Positions 1-6,070 of a DNA stretch of 6,869 bases are shown one piece after another. The notes under the pieces were generated by a model. That model saw only the letters and a list, made by a program, of their open reading frames with translations, was not told the origin of the DNA and did not search any database. Made by a program: the position numbers and the translations under genes. Source of the DNA: Acidobacteriaceae bacterium (lineage in GTDB: Bacteria > Acidobacteriota > Terriglobia > Terriglobales > Acidobacteriaceae); contig PLSH01000066.1 in the NCBI GenBank assembly GCA_003165095.1, forward strand, positions 50,346 through 57,214, given 5' to 3'. The first letter of the stretch is position 1; every line of letters starts with the position of its first letter.

Positions 1-809
1 TCGGCCTGAGCAGTCGTGTATTCAGTGTTCAGCTGCAATAGGCGCGCGGAAAGAATATCTGTTTTCTCATCCGGGTTGATGACATCCATTTCCTTTTCAA
101 ACTGCGCCAGGGCAAGGTCTGAACGTTCCATCTTCGCCTTGAGTTCGCCCAACTGCTCTTCCATAAAGGAAGACAAGCTGGCCGATGAACGAATGCGGAG
201 ATTATAGGTATCGGCAAGATATGAGTTGGCAACCGCATTGGCAATCTCCGCGGCGACGCGCGGATCGGGAGAACGATAGCTGATGAGCAGCAGATAAGTG
301 TTTGCCGGACGGCTCACCCTCAGGCCGCCCAGCGACACTGGTGCGTCTGCCAAGGCATGGACTCCGGGCGCGTTCGCGCCCTCATGACCCGCTTCTCCGC
401 CGAGTAAATGAAACTGTTCCGCTACCGGCCGCAGCACAGAGTCGGATTGAATCAGCTTGACCTGCGTAGCGAAGAAAACATCCGGGTCGAAGGTATCAAC
501 GGGCGTTACCGAGCCTTGGCCAACGACTGCCGATGGCGCCTGCAAGTCAATATCTATGGTTGTCGTAGCCTCATAGACCGGCTTCAGCCGCGCTGAAACG
601 ATAAAGGTCACCAGCATGCACGCCGCCACAAAGACGACCATCTTCCACAGATGCCGACGCAAAATCCAAAGGTAGTGCGACAGTGGTACGGGTGGGGCTT
701 CCGGCTCCACTTCCGAAGACACTGAGGCGGGGATGTAGTGTTGTGGAGTTGCCCTGTTTTGGGACAAATCCGTTGAGATTTCAGCGGCCATTGATGTTTC
801 TTTGGACAT
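1..809 (-). CDS. GumC/Wzz-type polysaccharide chain-length determinant protein, N-terminal part (partial at left edge)
   Basis: The frame is open from the ATG at 809 to the window edge, 269 codons with no stop. Residues 1-42 form a Pro/Ser/Glu-rich cytoplasmic leader. Around 44-56 is the basic stretch HYLWILRRHLWK, then a membrane helix at about 57-75, then the KPVYEATTTIDID motif typical of the Wzz domain. A second conserved block, LLLISYRSPDPRVAAEIANA, lies at about 173-192 and is followed by a charged helical, probably coiled-coil stretch (about 205-269) that would lie in the periplasm. Such proteins set polymer length and bridge the inner membrane to the Wza-like exporter; many carry a C-terminal BY-type tyrosine kinase, but that part is outside the window. 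The start lies 17 bp after the exporter stop, so the genes are probably co-transcribed. No strong Shine-Dalgarno is seen. An in-frame ATG at 791 and a GTG at 824 are alternative starts. The family is confident; kinase fusion is unknown. Confidence 0.9.
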   Translation of the reverse strand, partial: MSKETSMAAEISTDLSQNRATPQHYIPASVSSEVEPEAPPVPLSHYLWILRRHLWKMVVFVAACMLVTFIVSARLKPVYEATTTIDIDLQAPSAVVGQGSVTPVDTFDPDVFFATQVKLIQSDSVLRPVAEQFHLLGGEAGHEGANAPGVHALADAPVSLGGLRVSRPANTYLLLISYRSPDPRVAAEIANAVANSYLADTYNLRIRSSASLSSFMEEQLGELKAKMERSDLALAQFEKEMDVINPDEKTDILSARLLQLNTEYTTAQA

Positions 810-826
810 AGATTTACGCCACACGC

Positions 827-1804
827 CTAGTGATAGAGGTAAAGAAGAGTGGTACCCATGGCGACACCAATGAGGAGCCCGCGATCCAGAGCCGTCATGG
901 CCGCCTTGCGTTCACTGGCTTCAGGGATGTATAGAATGTCGTTCGCCATGAGAGGAACATCGGGCGACTTGCGTTGCATGACTTTTTTCAACTCGATGGG
1001 GATGTCGTTTTTTCCACCGCTGCCGCCTTCAGTGCGATAGATGTAGGCTGTACGCGCGGTATAGCCGTTGAGCCCTTGCGAGAGAGCCAGCATCTTCAGG
1101 ACGGTGGTTCCGGATTCATCTTTGATGGGAAACGCTCCGGGATTCTTTACGTTCCCGACTACATAAACCCGTCCGGCTTCCGGAACCCGGATCACTTCCC
1201 CGCCGTTGAGCTCCGGATTCATGGAGGGATCCGCTGCGCTTAAGAGGCTGCGCGCAGGGATTCGCTGGGTCAGGGTTGTCGATTTACCGTCCGCGGCCAA
1301 CTCTTGACGGCTCACCAGAATCTCTGACCCAGCATCCTCTGCAAGCCCACCAGCCTGAGAGATGGCGTCAAGCACGGTTACTACGCCGGTAGCCTGAAAT
1401 GTTATTGGGTTCTTTACTTCCCCGACAACGGTGATCGGCCGGCTGCGATACTCCACCACAGATACCGTGACGATGGGATCCACCATTACCTGACCGTCGA
1501 CCAGGGCTGCTTGAACCGAGTTTTCGAGCTCTTCCGGAAAAAGTCCGGCGGCTTTGATGTGTTTTCGAAGCATGGGCAGGCGAATTTCACCATCCGAGTC
1601 AACGCGAAAGGTGCGGGTCAACTCCGGCGAGTCGTACACGGTGATGCCGATCAGATCGTTGGGACCAATGCGCTCGACGGGAAGATTGGCAGCTTCGTTG
1701 AGCGAGGTTGCGCCGGCGCCGGCACGTGTCGAATTCGACTGATCCTGCGCGGATGCCGCACAGGGAGCGAGGACCATGAGGATGGCAATTACCAGGTTCT
1801 TCAT
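827..1804 (-). CDS. Wza/GumB-type outer-membrane polysaccharide export protein (Poly_export + two SLBB domains)
   Basis: The 325-residue product fits the usual length of the Wza/GumB/KpsD-like exporters. Residues 1-19 form a signal peptide ending ASA before Gln20. A Cys at 15 is preceded by Pro, so a lipoprotein is less likely. A Poly_export domain spans about 43-118 (IGPNDLIGITVYDSPEL...). The first SLBB begins near 123 (ITVVGEVKNPITF, then VLDAISQAGGL) and the second near 213 (VYVVGNVKNPGAF, then VLKMLALSQGL). A hydrophobic C-terminal helix lies at about 307-325 and may be the membrane-spanning helix seen in Wza; that is inference. The family forms the outer-membrane channel that works with the Wzz/GumC protein encoded next. 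I chose ATG 1804 because it gives a clean signal peptide and has AAGG seven bases upstream. The frame stays open to 1936, but that extension overlaps the RHH gene and would bury the signal peptide. Confidence 0.93.
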   Translation of the reverse strand: MKNLVIAILMVLAPCAASAQDQSNSTRAGAGATSLNEAANLPVERIGPNDLIGITVYDSPELTRTFRVDSDGEIRLPMLRKHIKAAGLFPEELENSVQAALVDGQVMVDPIVTVSVVEYRSRPITVVGEVKNPITFQATGVVTVLDAISQAGGLAEDAGSEILVSRQELAADGKSTTLTQRIPARSLLSAADPSMNPELNGGEVIRVPEAGRVYVVGNVKNPGAFPIKDESGTTVLKMLALSQGLNGYTARTAYIYRTEGGSGGKNDIPIELKKVMQRKSPDVPLMANDILYIPEASERKAAMTALDRGLLIGVAMGTTLLYLYH

Positions 1805-1827
1805 AAACAGGCCTTGGGAAGAGGATT

Positions 1828-1864
1828 GCAATACGCGATTGCCGCCGCGCATCGAAAGCGCGGC
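1828..1864 (-). promoter_or_regulatory. Tandem stem-loops in the leader of the polysaccharide exporter gene
   Basis: Two perfect inverted repeats lie back to back in the 88-bp gap between the RHH stop (1893) and the exporter start (1804). The first in transcription order pairs GCCGCGC (1858-1864) with GCGCGGC (1844-1850) over a 7-nt loop. The second pairs GCAAT (1838-1842) with ATTGC (1828-1832) over a 5-nt loop. No T-run follows either stem, so neither looks like an intrinsic terminator. Possible roles are an RNA processing or stabilising element that separates RHH and exporter expression, or an operator. The pairing is read directly; the role is inferred. Confidence 0.45.
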
Positions 1865-1892
1865 TACTGAGTGGAAAACGTCTGTGCGGATT

Positions 1893-2165
1893 TCAACTTT
1901 CTGGCTCGGTTCTTGGTGGCGCAACCCGTGCGGCAAGCTCTTCGATTCTCTGATCCAGGTTGCTGATTTGCGTACGAAATTCGTTCACATAACTGCCGAG
2001 CGGGCCTTCCAGGGACGGGTCAGTAAGAAGGCTGCGCATGGCATCACGCGTAAAGTCAGAAACGCTTCGCGCGCCGGTTGCGGAACAAAGTTTCCGGAGC
2101 GCACAATATTCGTCTTCAGAGAGACGGACACTAATCATTCTTGACCGGGGTTTGAGGACTGTCAT
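1893..2165 (-). CDS. Small ribbon-helix-helix (MetJ/Arc/CopG-like) protein with C-terminal coiled coil
   Basis: The protein has 90 residues. Residues 9-15 (RMISVRL) fit the beta-strand of an RHH fold. They are followed by helix A at about 17-29 (EDEYCALRKLCSA), a turn containing GARSVSD, and helix B at about 36-48 (SDFTRDAMRSLL). The RHH N-cap position is occupied by Ser/Asp, as in Arc/CopG-type proteins. Residues 56-82 have a heptad-like spacing (LGSYVNEF, ISNLDQRIEELAAR), suggesting a coiled coil for oligomerisation, and the tail is Pro/Glu-rich. RHH proteins are dimeric DNA-binding repressors or antitoxins; no toxin gene is adjacent. The position directly before the exporter gene suggests a local regulator of polysaccharide export. 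No good Shine-Dalgarno precedes ATG 2165; the ATG at 2138 is an alternative start that leaves the strand almost at the N-terminus. The fold is fairly sure, the target is inferred. Confidence 0.72.
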   Translation of the reverse strand: MTVLKPRSRMISVRLSEDEYCALRKLCSATGARSVSDFTRDAMRSLLTDPSLEGPLGSYVNEFRTQISNLDQRIEELAARVAPPRTEPES

Positions 2166-2300
2166 AGGGAATTTCAGTTTTCAGCGGAGGGTTTCAATAA
2201 AACTCTTGTCTCCCATGGATAGAGAGTTATTGATGGAACTTACCGGGGTGCTATGTTCTGGCTGGAAATGCTGGAGTGCAATCCGAATGGGAATCCAGGC

Positions 2301-2324
2301 TTGAAAAGAACATGGCCTTTTCAA
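2301..2324. promoter_or_regulatory. Perfect 8-bp inverted repeat upstream of the RHH gene (candidate operator)
   Basis: TTGAAAAG at 2301-2308 is matched exactly by CTTTTCAA at 2317-2324, with 8 bases between. The repeat lies 136 bp before the RHH start at 2165. The arms are A/T-rich and no T-run follows, so a protein-binding site is more likely than a terminator. RHH repressors often bind such palindromes near their own promoter. The symmetry is seen directly; binding by the neighbouring RHH protein is a guess. Confidence 0.4.
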
Positions 2325-2337
2325 CAGGGAGAATCTC

Positions 2338-2431
2338 GAGGCGAGCTTCGCTCCTCTCGGTCCCATGATGGCAGGACCAATGATTTTGCGCTGCATCGAC
2401 TCGCGTCAGAAGGCGAGATGATGCACTCGCC
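2338..2431. repeat. Two further stem-loops in the RHH-operon leader
   Basis: A 9-bp imperfect stem pairs 2338-2346 (GAGGCGAGC) with 2350-2358 (GCTCCTCTC) over a TTC loop, with one mismatch and one G-T pair. A perfect 6-bp stem pairs GGCGAG (2412-2417) with CTCGCC (2426-2431) over an 8-base loop. With the 2301-2324 repeat they make a cluster that could be a structured mRNA leader, depending on the unseen promoter position. Each is short enough to arise by chance in GC-rich DNA. Confidence 0.3.
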
Positions 2432-2501
2432 GTCTGCCGTTAAAATGCGCCCCTGGATGTCAGATTGACCAACTGTACCATTCGATTTCGCGTCATGCAA
2501 G

Positions 2502-2524
2502 ACAGATGTGAGACATTTGTACAA
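2502..2524. promoter_or_regulatory. Imperfect 19-bp dyad overlapping a TTGTACAA palindrome
   Basis: ACAGATGT (2502-2509) and ACATTTGT (2513-2520) pair in 7 of 8 positions around a central GAG. The right arm overlaps the perfect 8-base palindrome TTGTACAA at 2517-2524. It sits in the A/T-rich part of the long intergenic region, where a promoter for the operon would be expected. It is a plausible dimeric regulator site; nothing in the sequence names the regulator. Confidence 0.3.
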
Positions 2525-2984
2525 CAATTCGCGATTTCTTCCAGAGCCCGTAATAGAGCGCACCAACACGGGCCTCTTTAATTGATTGGTTACTCGCGAA
2601 TATTCTCCTGCACACTATCAATATGCGATCGAATACTCATCCAAATTGTCTTTCGCCGTAAGGGCTTCCGGGTCAATCTCTTGAAATGTCGATATAACCC
2701 TTGAGTAACACATTTGAGTATTACTTCAGAGTGCTATCTATTCGTCAGAGCCGTCGGCAAGTAATCGCCATACACCACTAAGGTCATGACTGACAGCCAG
2801 TCTCTCATTTTTCTTCCTTCGTTCAGGCGTCAGTGGGCAAGACCACGGCTACGCCGCCAACACCAGGAGAACAACTCTGATTACAGACACGCTGAGCTTC
2901 GTCTCGGCTCCATAACAGCCAGCCGGCGCAGGTGAGGTCACTTCACACGATCAGGTCTGCATGCCAGAGTCTTCCGCTGTTCCC

Positions 2985-5480
2985 TCACCGCGAAACGATC
3001 CAATTCAGCGTTACCGCGCCCGGTGTTATGGCAGATCTGCTTCCGTTGCAAACGTCGAAGTTCACAAAACCTGCCGTGGGATAGGCCGTGATGGTCAGCC
3101 CTCCCCTGGCCCGCGAAGCGTAGCCCGCAACGGCATGGATGCTCTTGTCGGGGGTGAATGCAATCACATCCGCGCTGACGACGCCAACAGCTTTTGCGCT
3201 GTTGACCGTGCCGGCTATCACTGCCTGGCAGGAGTCTGGCGATATGGGTGACGCAGCGAGCGAAAGCGAGCCCTTCGCAACGGTGACGGCTACCGGCGAC
3301 CCTCCCGCCGTGAGTTTCCCCGCCACACTGACATCGCCAGTGGTGTTGCGTGATCCGGGGGAATATGGGATCGTTCCATTGCCGAAATCGATGATGTCAG
3401 CGCTCAGATTCATGCTTCCCGCTGCATTGTGTTCCGTCTTGAGCTGGTGAGTGGTATCTCTAATCAACACTGTCCAGGAGTTGCACCCATCTTCGATCGG
3501 GTAGGCAATTTGAATGTATGAAGAGGATGCCGCGACCGTTAGTCCTGAGCCAGTCCCGCCGCTTGTGGTGAATACATTTTTGGCGCCGCCTCCGGGAAAT
3601 GGCAAGGTGTTATAGTTTGCTCCCTGGGCGATGAGCGAAACACCTGTAACTGCTCCACCACTCACGGAGGTTATTTTTCCCACTCCGCCGGAACCGGTGG
3701 TTGGAGAGTGAATCGTAAAGGAAGTCCCCACATCCCCCGAAACATATCCAGAACCGCCGTTGACGACCGCGATGGTGAGCAAGGCTCCAAGGGTGGCTGG
3801 CCCATTTACAGTTGCGCTGGGAGTTGAAGGAAGAGTGGTTCCCCCGTTGGCATCGTTGCAAACCAACCCATACGAGGAGGATGTCGTTCCTGTTCCACCT
3901 CGAGCCGTGAGCGTTGGCGTTGGGTTCGGCAGTTGGTTGAAGATCGTCTTCCCGGTCGCGAATGTTCCGGAATGCGGCTTGCTCAAGCCCACATCCCAGG
4001 TTGAGTGACCATAGAAGCCAAAGATCCGGCTCTGAGCCCCGTTCCACGCTGGGCCGCTGCTGAATAGATTCACGTTGTTATTTGTGCCACCCAATGCAGG
4101 ATGGTAGGAATAAGGATAGTTGCCATCAAACATTCCGGTTAAACCGAATCCTATATAACTCTCGGACGATCCATTGCCGTTAAGACCTATGCTGGCCGGC
4201 GCGCTGCCCGAGCCCCACACAAAGTTTGATGCCGGACCTCCGTACCCATTTGTCGGCCCGGTGCAGTAGGTCGGCTGGTACACGCCGCCGTTGCCACTTG
4301 CCCATGCGCCCTCAACATAGTTTCCAACCCCGCAAATATAATCTCCAGAACCAGCCTCCTCATACGGATTGTGAACCAGAACACCGCCATGACTCGCCAG
4401 CACCATGTAAGCGGATACGCGCAAGTCAACTCTCAACCCGGAACCAGAACCAGATAACGTGCTCGTGGCTACGCTCTGAGCATTGCTGTAGGACGCACCC
4501 GGAGCGGTGACGTTCAATGCAGTGACAGCTCCGCCTGAAACAGCGGCGACGGTCAAAACGGAGGTAGAGTCCCCACCGGCTGGTCTGACCGTATCTCCGA
4601 TTTTGAAGTTGGCTCCAGCGTTATAGCCATCGGGCCCTGCGTAGAGGATTGCGCCTGTCGAGCTCCGATTGCTCTCAAAATCGAGATAGTTATAAGTAAA
4701 TTTTCCTGATCCGGTATCAAACAGGCCAATGGGCGCCCATACCCTGCCCCCCGTCCACTGATTTGAGTTAACCCCGGAAAAGTAGCCGCTGTCGTTCTTG
4801 CTGCGAATGCCGATGGAGGTTCCATATGAGTTGATGGTATTGAATGTGTTGTAACAAATGCAGCCACCTACACTATCGAGCAGCGTTCCAATATCCGCTC
4901 CGCCGATACTGATGTTTGAAAAATGACTCTGCAGAACATCGACATAGCCCGCACCTGCTAATTGCAAACCCACAGAACCGGGCGCATGGGTGCCGGTGAC
5001 GCCAATATCGAAGTTGGAAAGATTGGCTGAAAAGAGCTGCCCGGCCGGTTCATCAAAACTCTGCACACAACTGGCGACAAGGTTTGTGCAGACAATATTA
5101 CTTCCCCGCGCTCCCTCAGCAGCGTCCCCTCCCTGGCCCATAATCGACGAATAGGCGCGGTAGACAAGCTGTTTACCTGCCGCGAATATCACCGTTCCCA
5201 CCGGCAGCAACAGGGTTGTCAGATGCGCTCCATCTCCAACCGTGATGGTTTCAGAGGCCATATTGGAGATGGGAAAGTTCCGTGCATCGCAGGTTCCGCC
5301 GCCGGCAGCTTCTAACGCCGCAAGACAGGCGTTCACCTTGAGGCTGAAATCCGCGCCCGGGAAGTTCATTGCGTCATAGACGCCGTTGGTCTTCTCCGCG
5401 AGGATCGATTTCGTATCAACCGGTGTCTGGCAAAAGGCAGTTCCAGCGAGAATCGTGAGGGCGGCCAGGATGCGGCGCAT
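2985..5480 (-). CDS. Secreted pectate-lyase-superfamily / tailspike-like beta-helix protein with Gly-rich inserted modules
   Basis: The protein has 831 residues. Residues 1-17 form a signal peptide (MRRILAALTILAGTAFC). Residues 34-70 carry the VYDAMNFPGADFSLKVNACL... GGGTCDARNF pattern, like the D-F-G-A-x-x-N-A-C entry motif of pectate-lyase-superfamily and tailspike proteins. About 75-290 is a run of short hydrophobic strands with Asn/Ser/Gly turns, consistent with a right-handed beta-helix. Glycine-rich modules follow near 300-355 and 565-655. A short GDVSVAGKLTAGG segment lies near 715-727, as in tail-fibre-like proteins. A C-terminal beta domain follows at about 740-831, with Cys751 and Cys811. 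The mature part has twelve cysteines, many closely paired, which suits disulfides outside the cytoplasm. I chose ATG 5480 for its ribosome-binding site; a TTG at 5498 is also in frame. It lies upstream of the polysaccharide export genes on the same strand, so binding or cutting exopolysaccharide is possible, but I see no identifiable catalytic residues. Confidence 0.75.
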   Translation of the reverse strand: MRRILAALTILAGTAFCQTPVDTKSILAEKTNGVYDAMNFPGADFSLKVNACLAALEAAGGGTCDARNFPISNMASETITVGDGAHLTTLLLPVGTVIFAAGKQLVYRAYSSIMGQGGDAAEGARGSNIVCTNLVASCVQSFDEPAGQLFSANLSNFDIGVTGTHAPGSVGLQLAGAGYVDVLQSHFSNISIGGADIGTLLDSVGGCICYNTFNTINSYGTSIGIRSKNDSGYFSGVNSNQWTGGRVWAPIGLFDTGSGKFTYNYLDFESNRSSTGAILYAGPDGYNAGANFKIGDTVRPAGGDSTSVLTVAAVSGGAVTALNVTAPGASYSNAQSVATSTLSGSGSGLRVDLRVSAYMVLASHGGVLVHNPYEEAGSGDYICGVGNYVEGAWASGNGGVYQPTYCTGPTNGYGGPASNFVWGSGSAPASIGLNGNGSSESYIGFGLTGMFDGNYPYSYHPALGGTNNNVNLFSSGPAWNGAQSRIFGFYGHSTWDVGLSKPHSGTFATGKTIFNQLPNPTPTLTARGGTGTTSSSYGLVCNDANGGTTLPSTPSATVNGPATLGALLTIAVVNGGSGYVSGDVGTSFTIHSPTTGSGGVGKITSVSGGAVTGVSLIAQGANYNTLPFPGGGAKNVFTTSGGTGSGLTVAASSSYIQIAYPIEDGCNSWTVLIRDTTHQLKTEHNAAGSMNLSADIIDFGNGTIPYSPGSRNTTGDVSVAGKLTAGGSPVAVTVAKGSLSLAASPISPDSCQAVIAGTVNSAKAVGVVSADVIAFTPDKSIHAVAGYASRARGGLTITAYPTAGFVNFDVCNGSRSAITPGAVTLNWIVSR
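3612..3662 (-). repeat. Gly-rich protein module, second copy (beta-helix protein residues 607-623)
   Basis: SGGAVTGVSLIAQGANY matches the earlier copy at residues 315-331 (SGGAVTALNVTAPGASY) in 10 of 17 positions. It is preceded by a related half-unit with NGGSGY at residues 574-579. Both copies are followed by a Ser/Gly stretch ending GSGL (SGSGSGL and SGGTGSGL) and a short strand. This resembles the V-x-V-x-x-x-G-x-G-Y repeats of tail-fibre and surface proteins. Confidence 0.6.
4488..4538 (-). repeat. Gly-rich protein module, first copy (beta-helix protein residues 315-331)
   Basis: SGGAVTALNVTAPGASY is the first copy of the module found again about 290 residues later. The conserved core is SGGAVT, then A-x-G-A and a final Tyr. 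It interrupts the beta-helix region, which suggests insertion or duplication of a small beta module. The similarity is clear at protein level but weak in DNA, so the duplication is not recent. Confidence 0.6.
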
Positions 5481-5485
5481 GTCTT

Positions 5486-5490
5486 CTCCT
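5486..5490 (-). promoter_or_regulatory. Ribosome-binding site that sets the beta-helix protein start
   Basis: AGGAG ends five bases before the ATG at 5480. It favours this ATG, which opens directly into a signal peptide, over the in-frame TTG at 5498, which would place the site inside the coding region. Confidence 0.75.
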
Positions 5491-5722
5491 CTCTCCAATG
5501 AAACAGGCTATGCAAATGCGTTCCTGGATTCAACCGGAAGCTTCATCGTAAACGCCACGACGCCGGTCGCGCTGCCGGGAGACAATTCGGGCGTTCGGAT
5601 GACATTGCCGTGTTGGCGCTCGCGCGTATGGCGGTTCAAAGACGAGCTGTGGAGTTTGGGGTTGCGAAGGCCGGAAATGAAGGCGCGGAAAAGAGGGCTT
5701 GAAGGGTTTTGCCGATCTTTTT

Positions 5723-5796
5723 TGGCTGCCCCCCAGGGATTCGAACCCCGATATGCTGATCCAGAGTCAGCTGTCCTGCCATTGAACGAGGGGGCA
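5723..5796 (-). tRNA. tRNA-Gln (anticodon CTG), CCA encoded
   Basis: The 74-nt sequence folds into a full cloverleaf. The acceptor stem pairs TGCCCCC (5790-5796) with GGGGGCA (5727-5733). The D stem is GTTC/GGAC with a G-G-containing loop. The anticodon stem is GCTGA/TCAGC around the loop CTCTGGA, giving anticodon CTG. The T stem is CGGGG/CCCTG around TTCGAAT. The discriminator base is G and CCA is encoded at 5723-5725. The weak T1-A72 pair, G73 and the CTG anticodon are known identity elements for glutaminyl-tRNA synthetase. It reads CAG codons. The variable loop is short, four bases. I see no clear intrinsic terminator after it. Confidence 0.97.
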
Positions 5797-5879
5797 GCAA
5801 GTGCGGGACGCGTGGCTCGTCTTGCAACCGTTTTGGCTTGAGTACGGCAGGGCGCCGCGACAGAAAAGCCAACCTGTTT

Positions 5880-5908
5880 ATCATAAGGGGATTCTTCGGC
5901 AGGGTCAA
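5880..5908 (-). promoter_or_regulatory. Sigma-70-type promoter for the tRNA-Gln gene
   Basis: On the minus strand TTGACC (5903-5908, five of six matches to TTGACA) is followed after exactly 17 bases by TATGAT (5880-5885, five of six matches to TATAAT). Transcription would start near 5873 and give a 5' leader of about 75 nt before the tRNA, to be removed by RNase P. This is the best promoter match in the window. Confidence 0.7.
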
Positions 5909-6040
5909 ACCAGCACGGCTATGAGTCCGCAACTCTGGTTTTTGCGGTTCGGCGCTCATTCTTCAAGAACTTTGTCCATTTTCCATCACACTTGAGCCGA
6001 GCTCTATCCGCATGCGTCTAAATACCAGGAAGAGTGTTGT

Positions 6041-6070
6041 TTTACCTTCACTTACACGCTGTTGTAAAAT
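6041..6070 (+). promoter_or_regulatory. Candidate promoter with an inverted-repeat operator over the -10 box
   Basis: TTTACC (6041-6046, four of six to TTGACA) and TAAAAT (6065-6070, five of six to TATAAT) are 18 bases apart. The start of transcription would fall near 6077, only about seven bases before ATG 6084, so the message would be nearly leaderless. A dyad, TTACA (6052-6056) and TGTAA (6063-6067) with six bases between, covers the spacer and the start of the -10 box. TTACA/TGTAA-type dyads are known for BlaI/CopY-family repressors with other spacings, so a repressor site is possible but unproven. Confidence 0.45.

Larger units (their letters stand above)
2166..2984. other. Long intergenic region without a convincing gene, rich in inverted repeats
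   Basis: About 820 bp separate the beta-helix gene from the RHH gene. All open frames here are short, lack matching ribosome-binding sites or use scattered codons. The part at about 2480-2760 is visibly richer in A and T than its surroundings. The part near the RHH gene (2300-2520) holds several inverted repeats, listed separately. A 24-codon frame with a good ribosome-binding site lies at 2808-2734 on the minus strand (see findings). I saw no sigma-70 promoter better than a weak match. The region probably carries the promoter and leader of the RHH-exporter-Wzz operon; that is inference from gene order. Confidence 0.6.

Noticed and set aside
1706..1723. GCCGGCGCCGGC palindrome
   Set aside because: It lies inside the exporter gene and is explained by alternating Ala and Gly codons in the segment after the signal peptide.
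1805..1936. N-terminal extension of the exporter by 44 residues
   Set aside because: It overlaps the end of the RHH gene and would place a clear signal peptide internally; the ATG at 1804 has its own ribosome-binding site.
2181..2396. Minus-strand open frame of 71 codons ending just before the RHH gene
   Set aside because: Spacing to the RHH gene is operon-like, but there is no ribosome-binding site, no recognisable domain, and the composition looks non-coding.
2321..2569. Minus-strand open frame of 82 codons in the long intergenic region
   Set aside because: It would start with GTG with AGAGG only three bases upstream, has no recognised motif and mixed third-base use, and overlaps the cluster of inverted repeats. 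It cannot be fully excluded.
2891..2925. Possible terminator after the beta-helix gene
   Set aside because: Short stems can be drawn (GCTGAG/CTCGGC, CGGCT/AGCCG), but they are weak or imperfect and no T-run follows on either strand.
3610..4047. Minus-strand open frame of 145 codons inside the beta-helix gene
   Set aside because: It is a shadow in another frame of the 831-residue gene; its Trp/Arg/Ser-rich composition is typical of an out-of-frame reading.
5723..5750. tRNA 3' end as an attachment site with a second copy in the window
   Set aside because: I found no repeat of the T-arm and acceptor sequence elsewhere in the window and no integrase gene.
5386..5841. Plus-strand open frame of 151 codons
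   Set aside because: It runs antisense to the start of the beta-helix gene and through the tRNA; part of it is the tRNA sequence read as protein.
5636..5959. Minus-strand open frame of 107 codons across the tRNA
   Set aside because: It covers the whole tRNA-Gln gene and part of its promoter region, and has no protein features.
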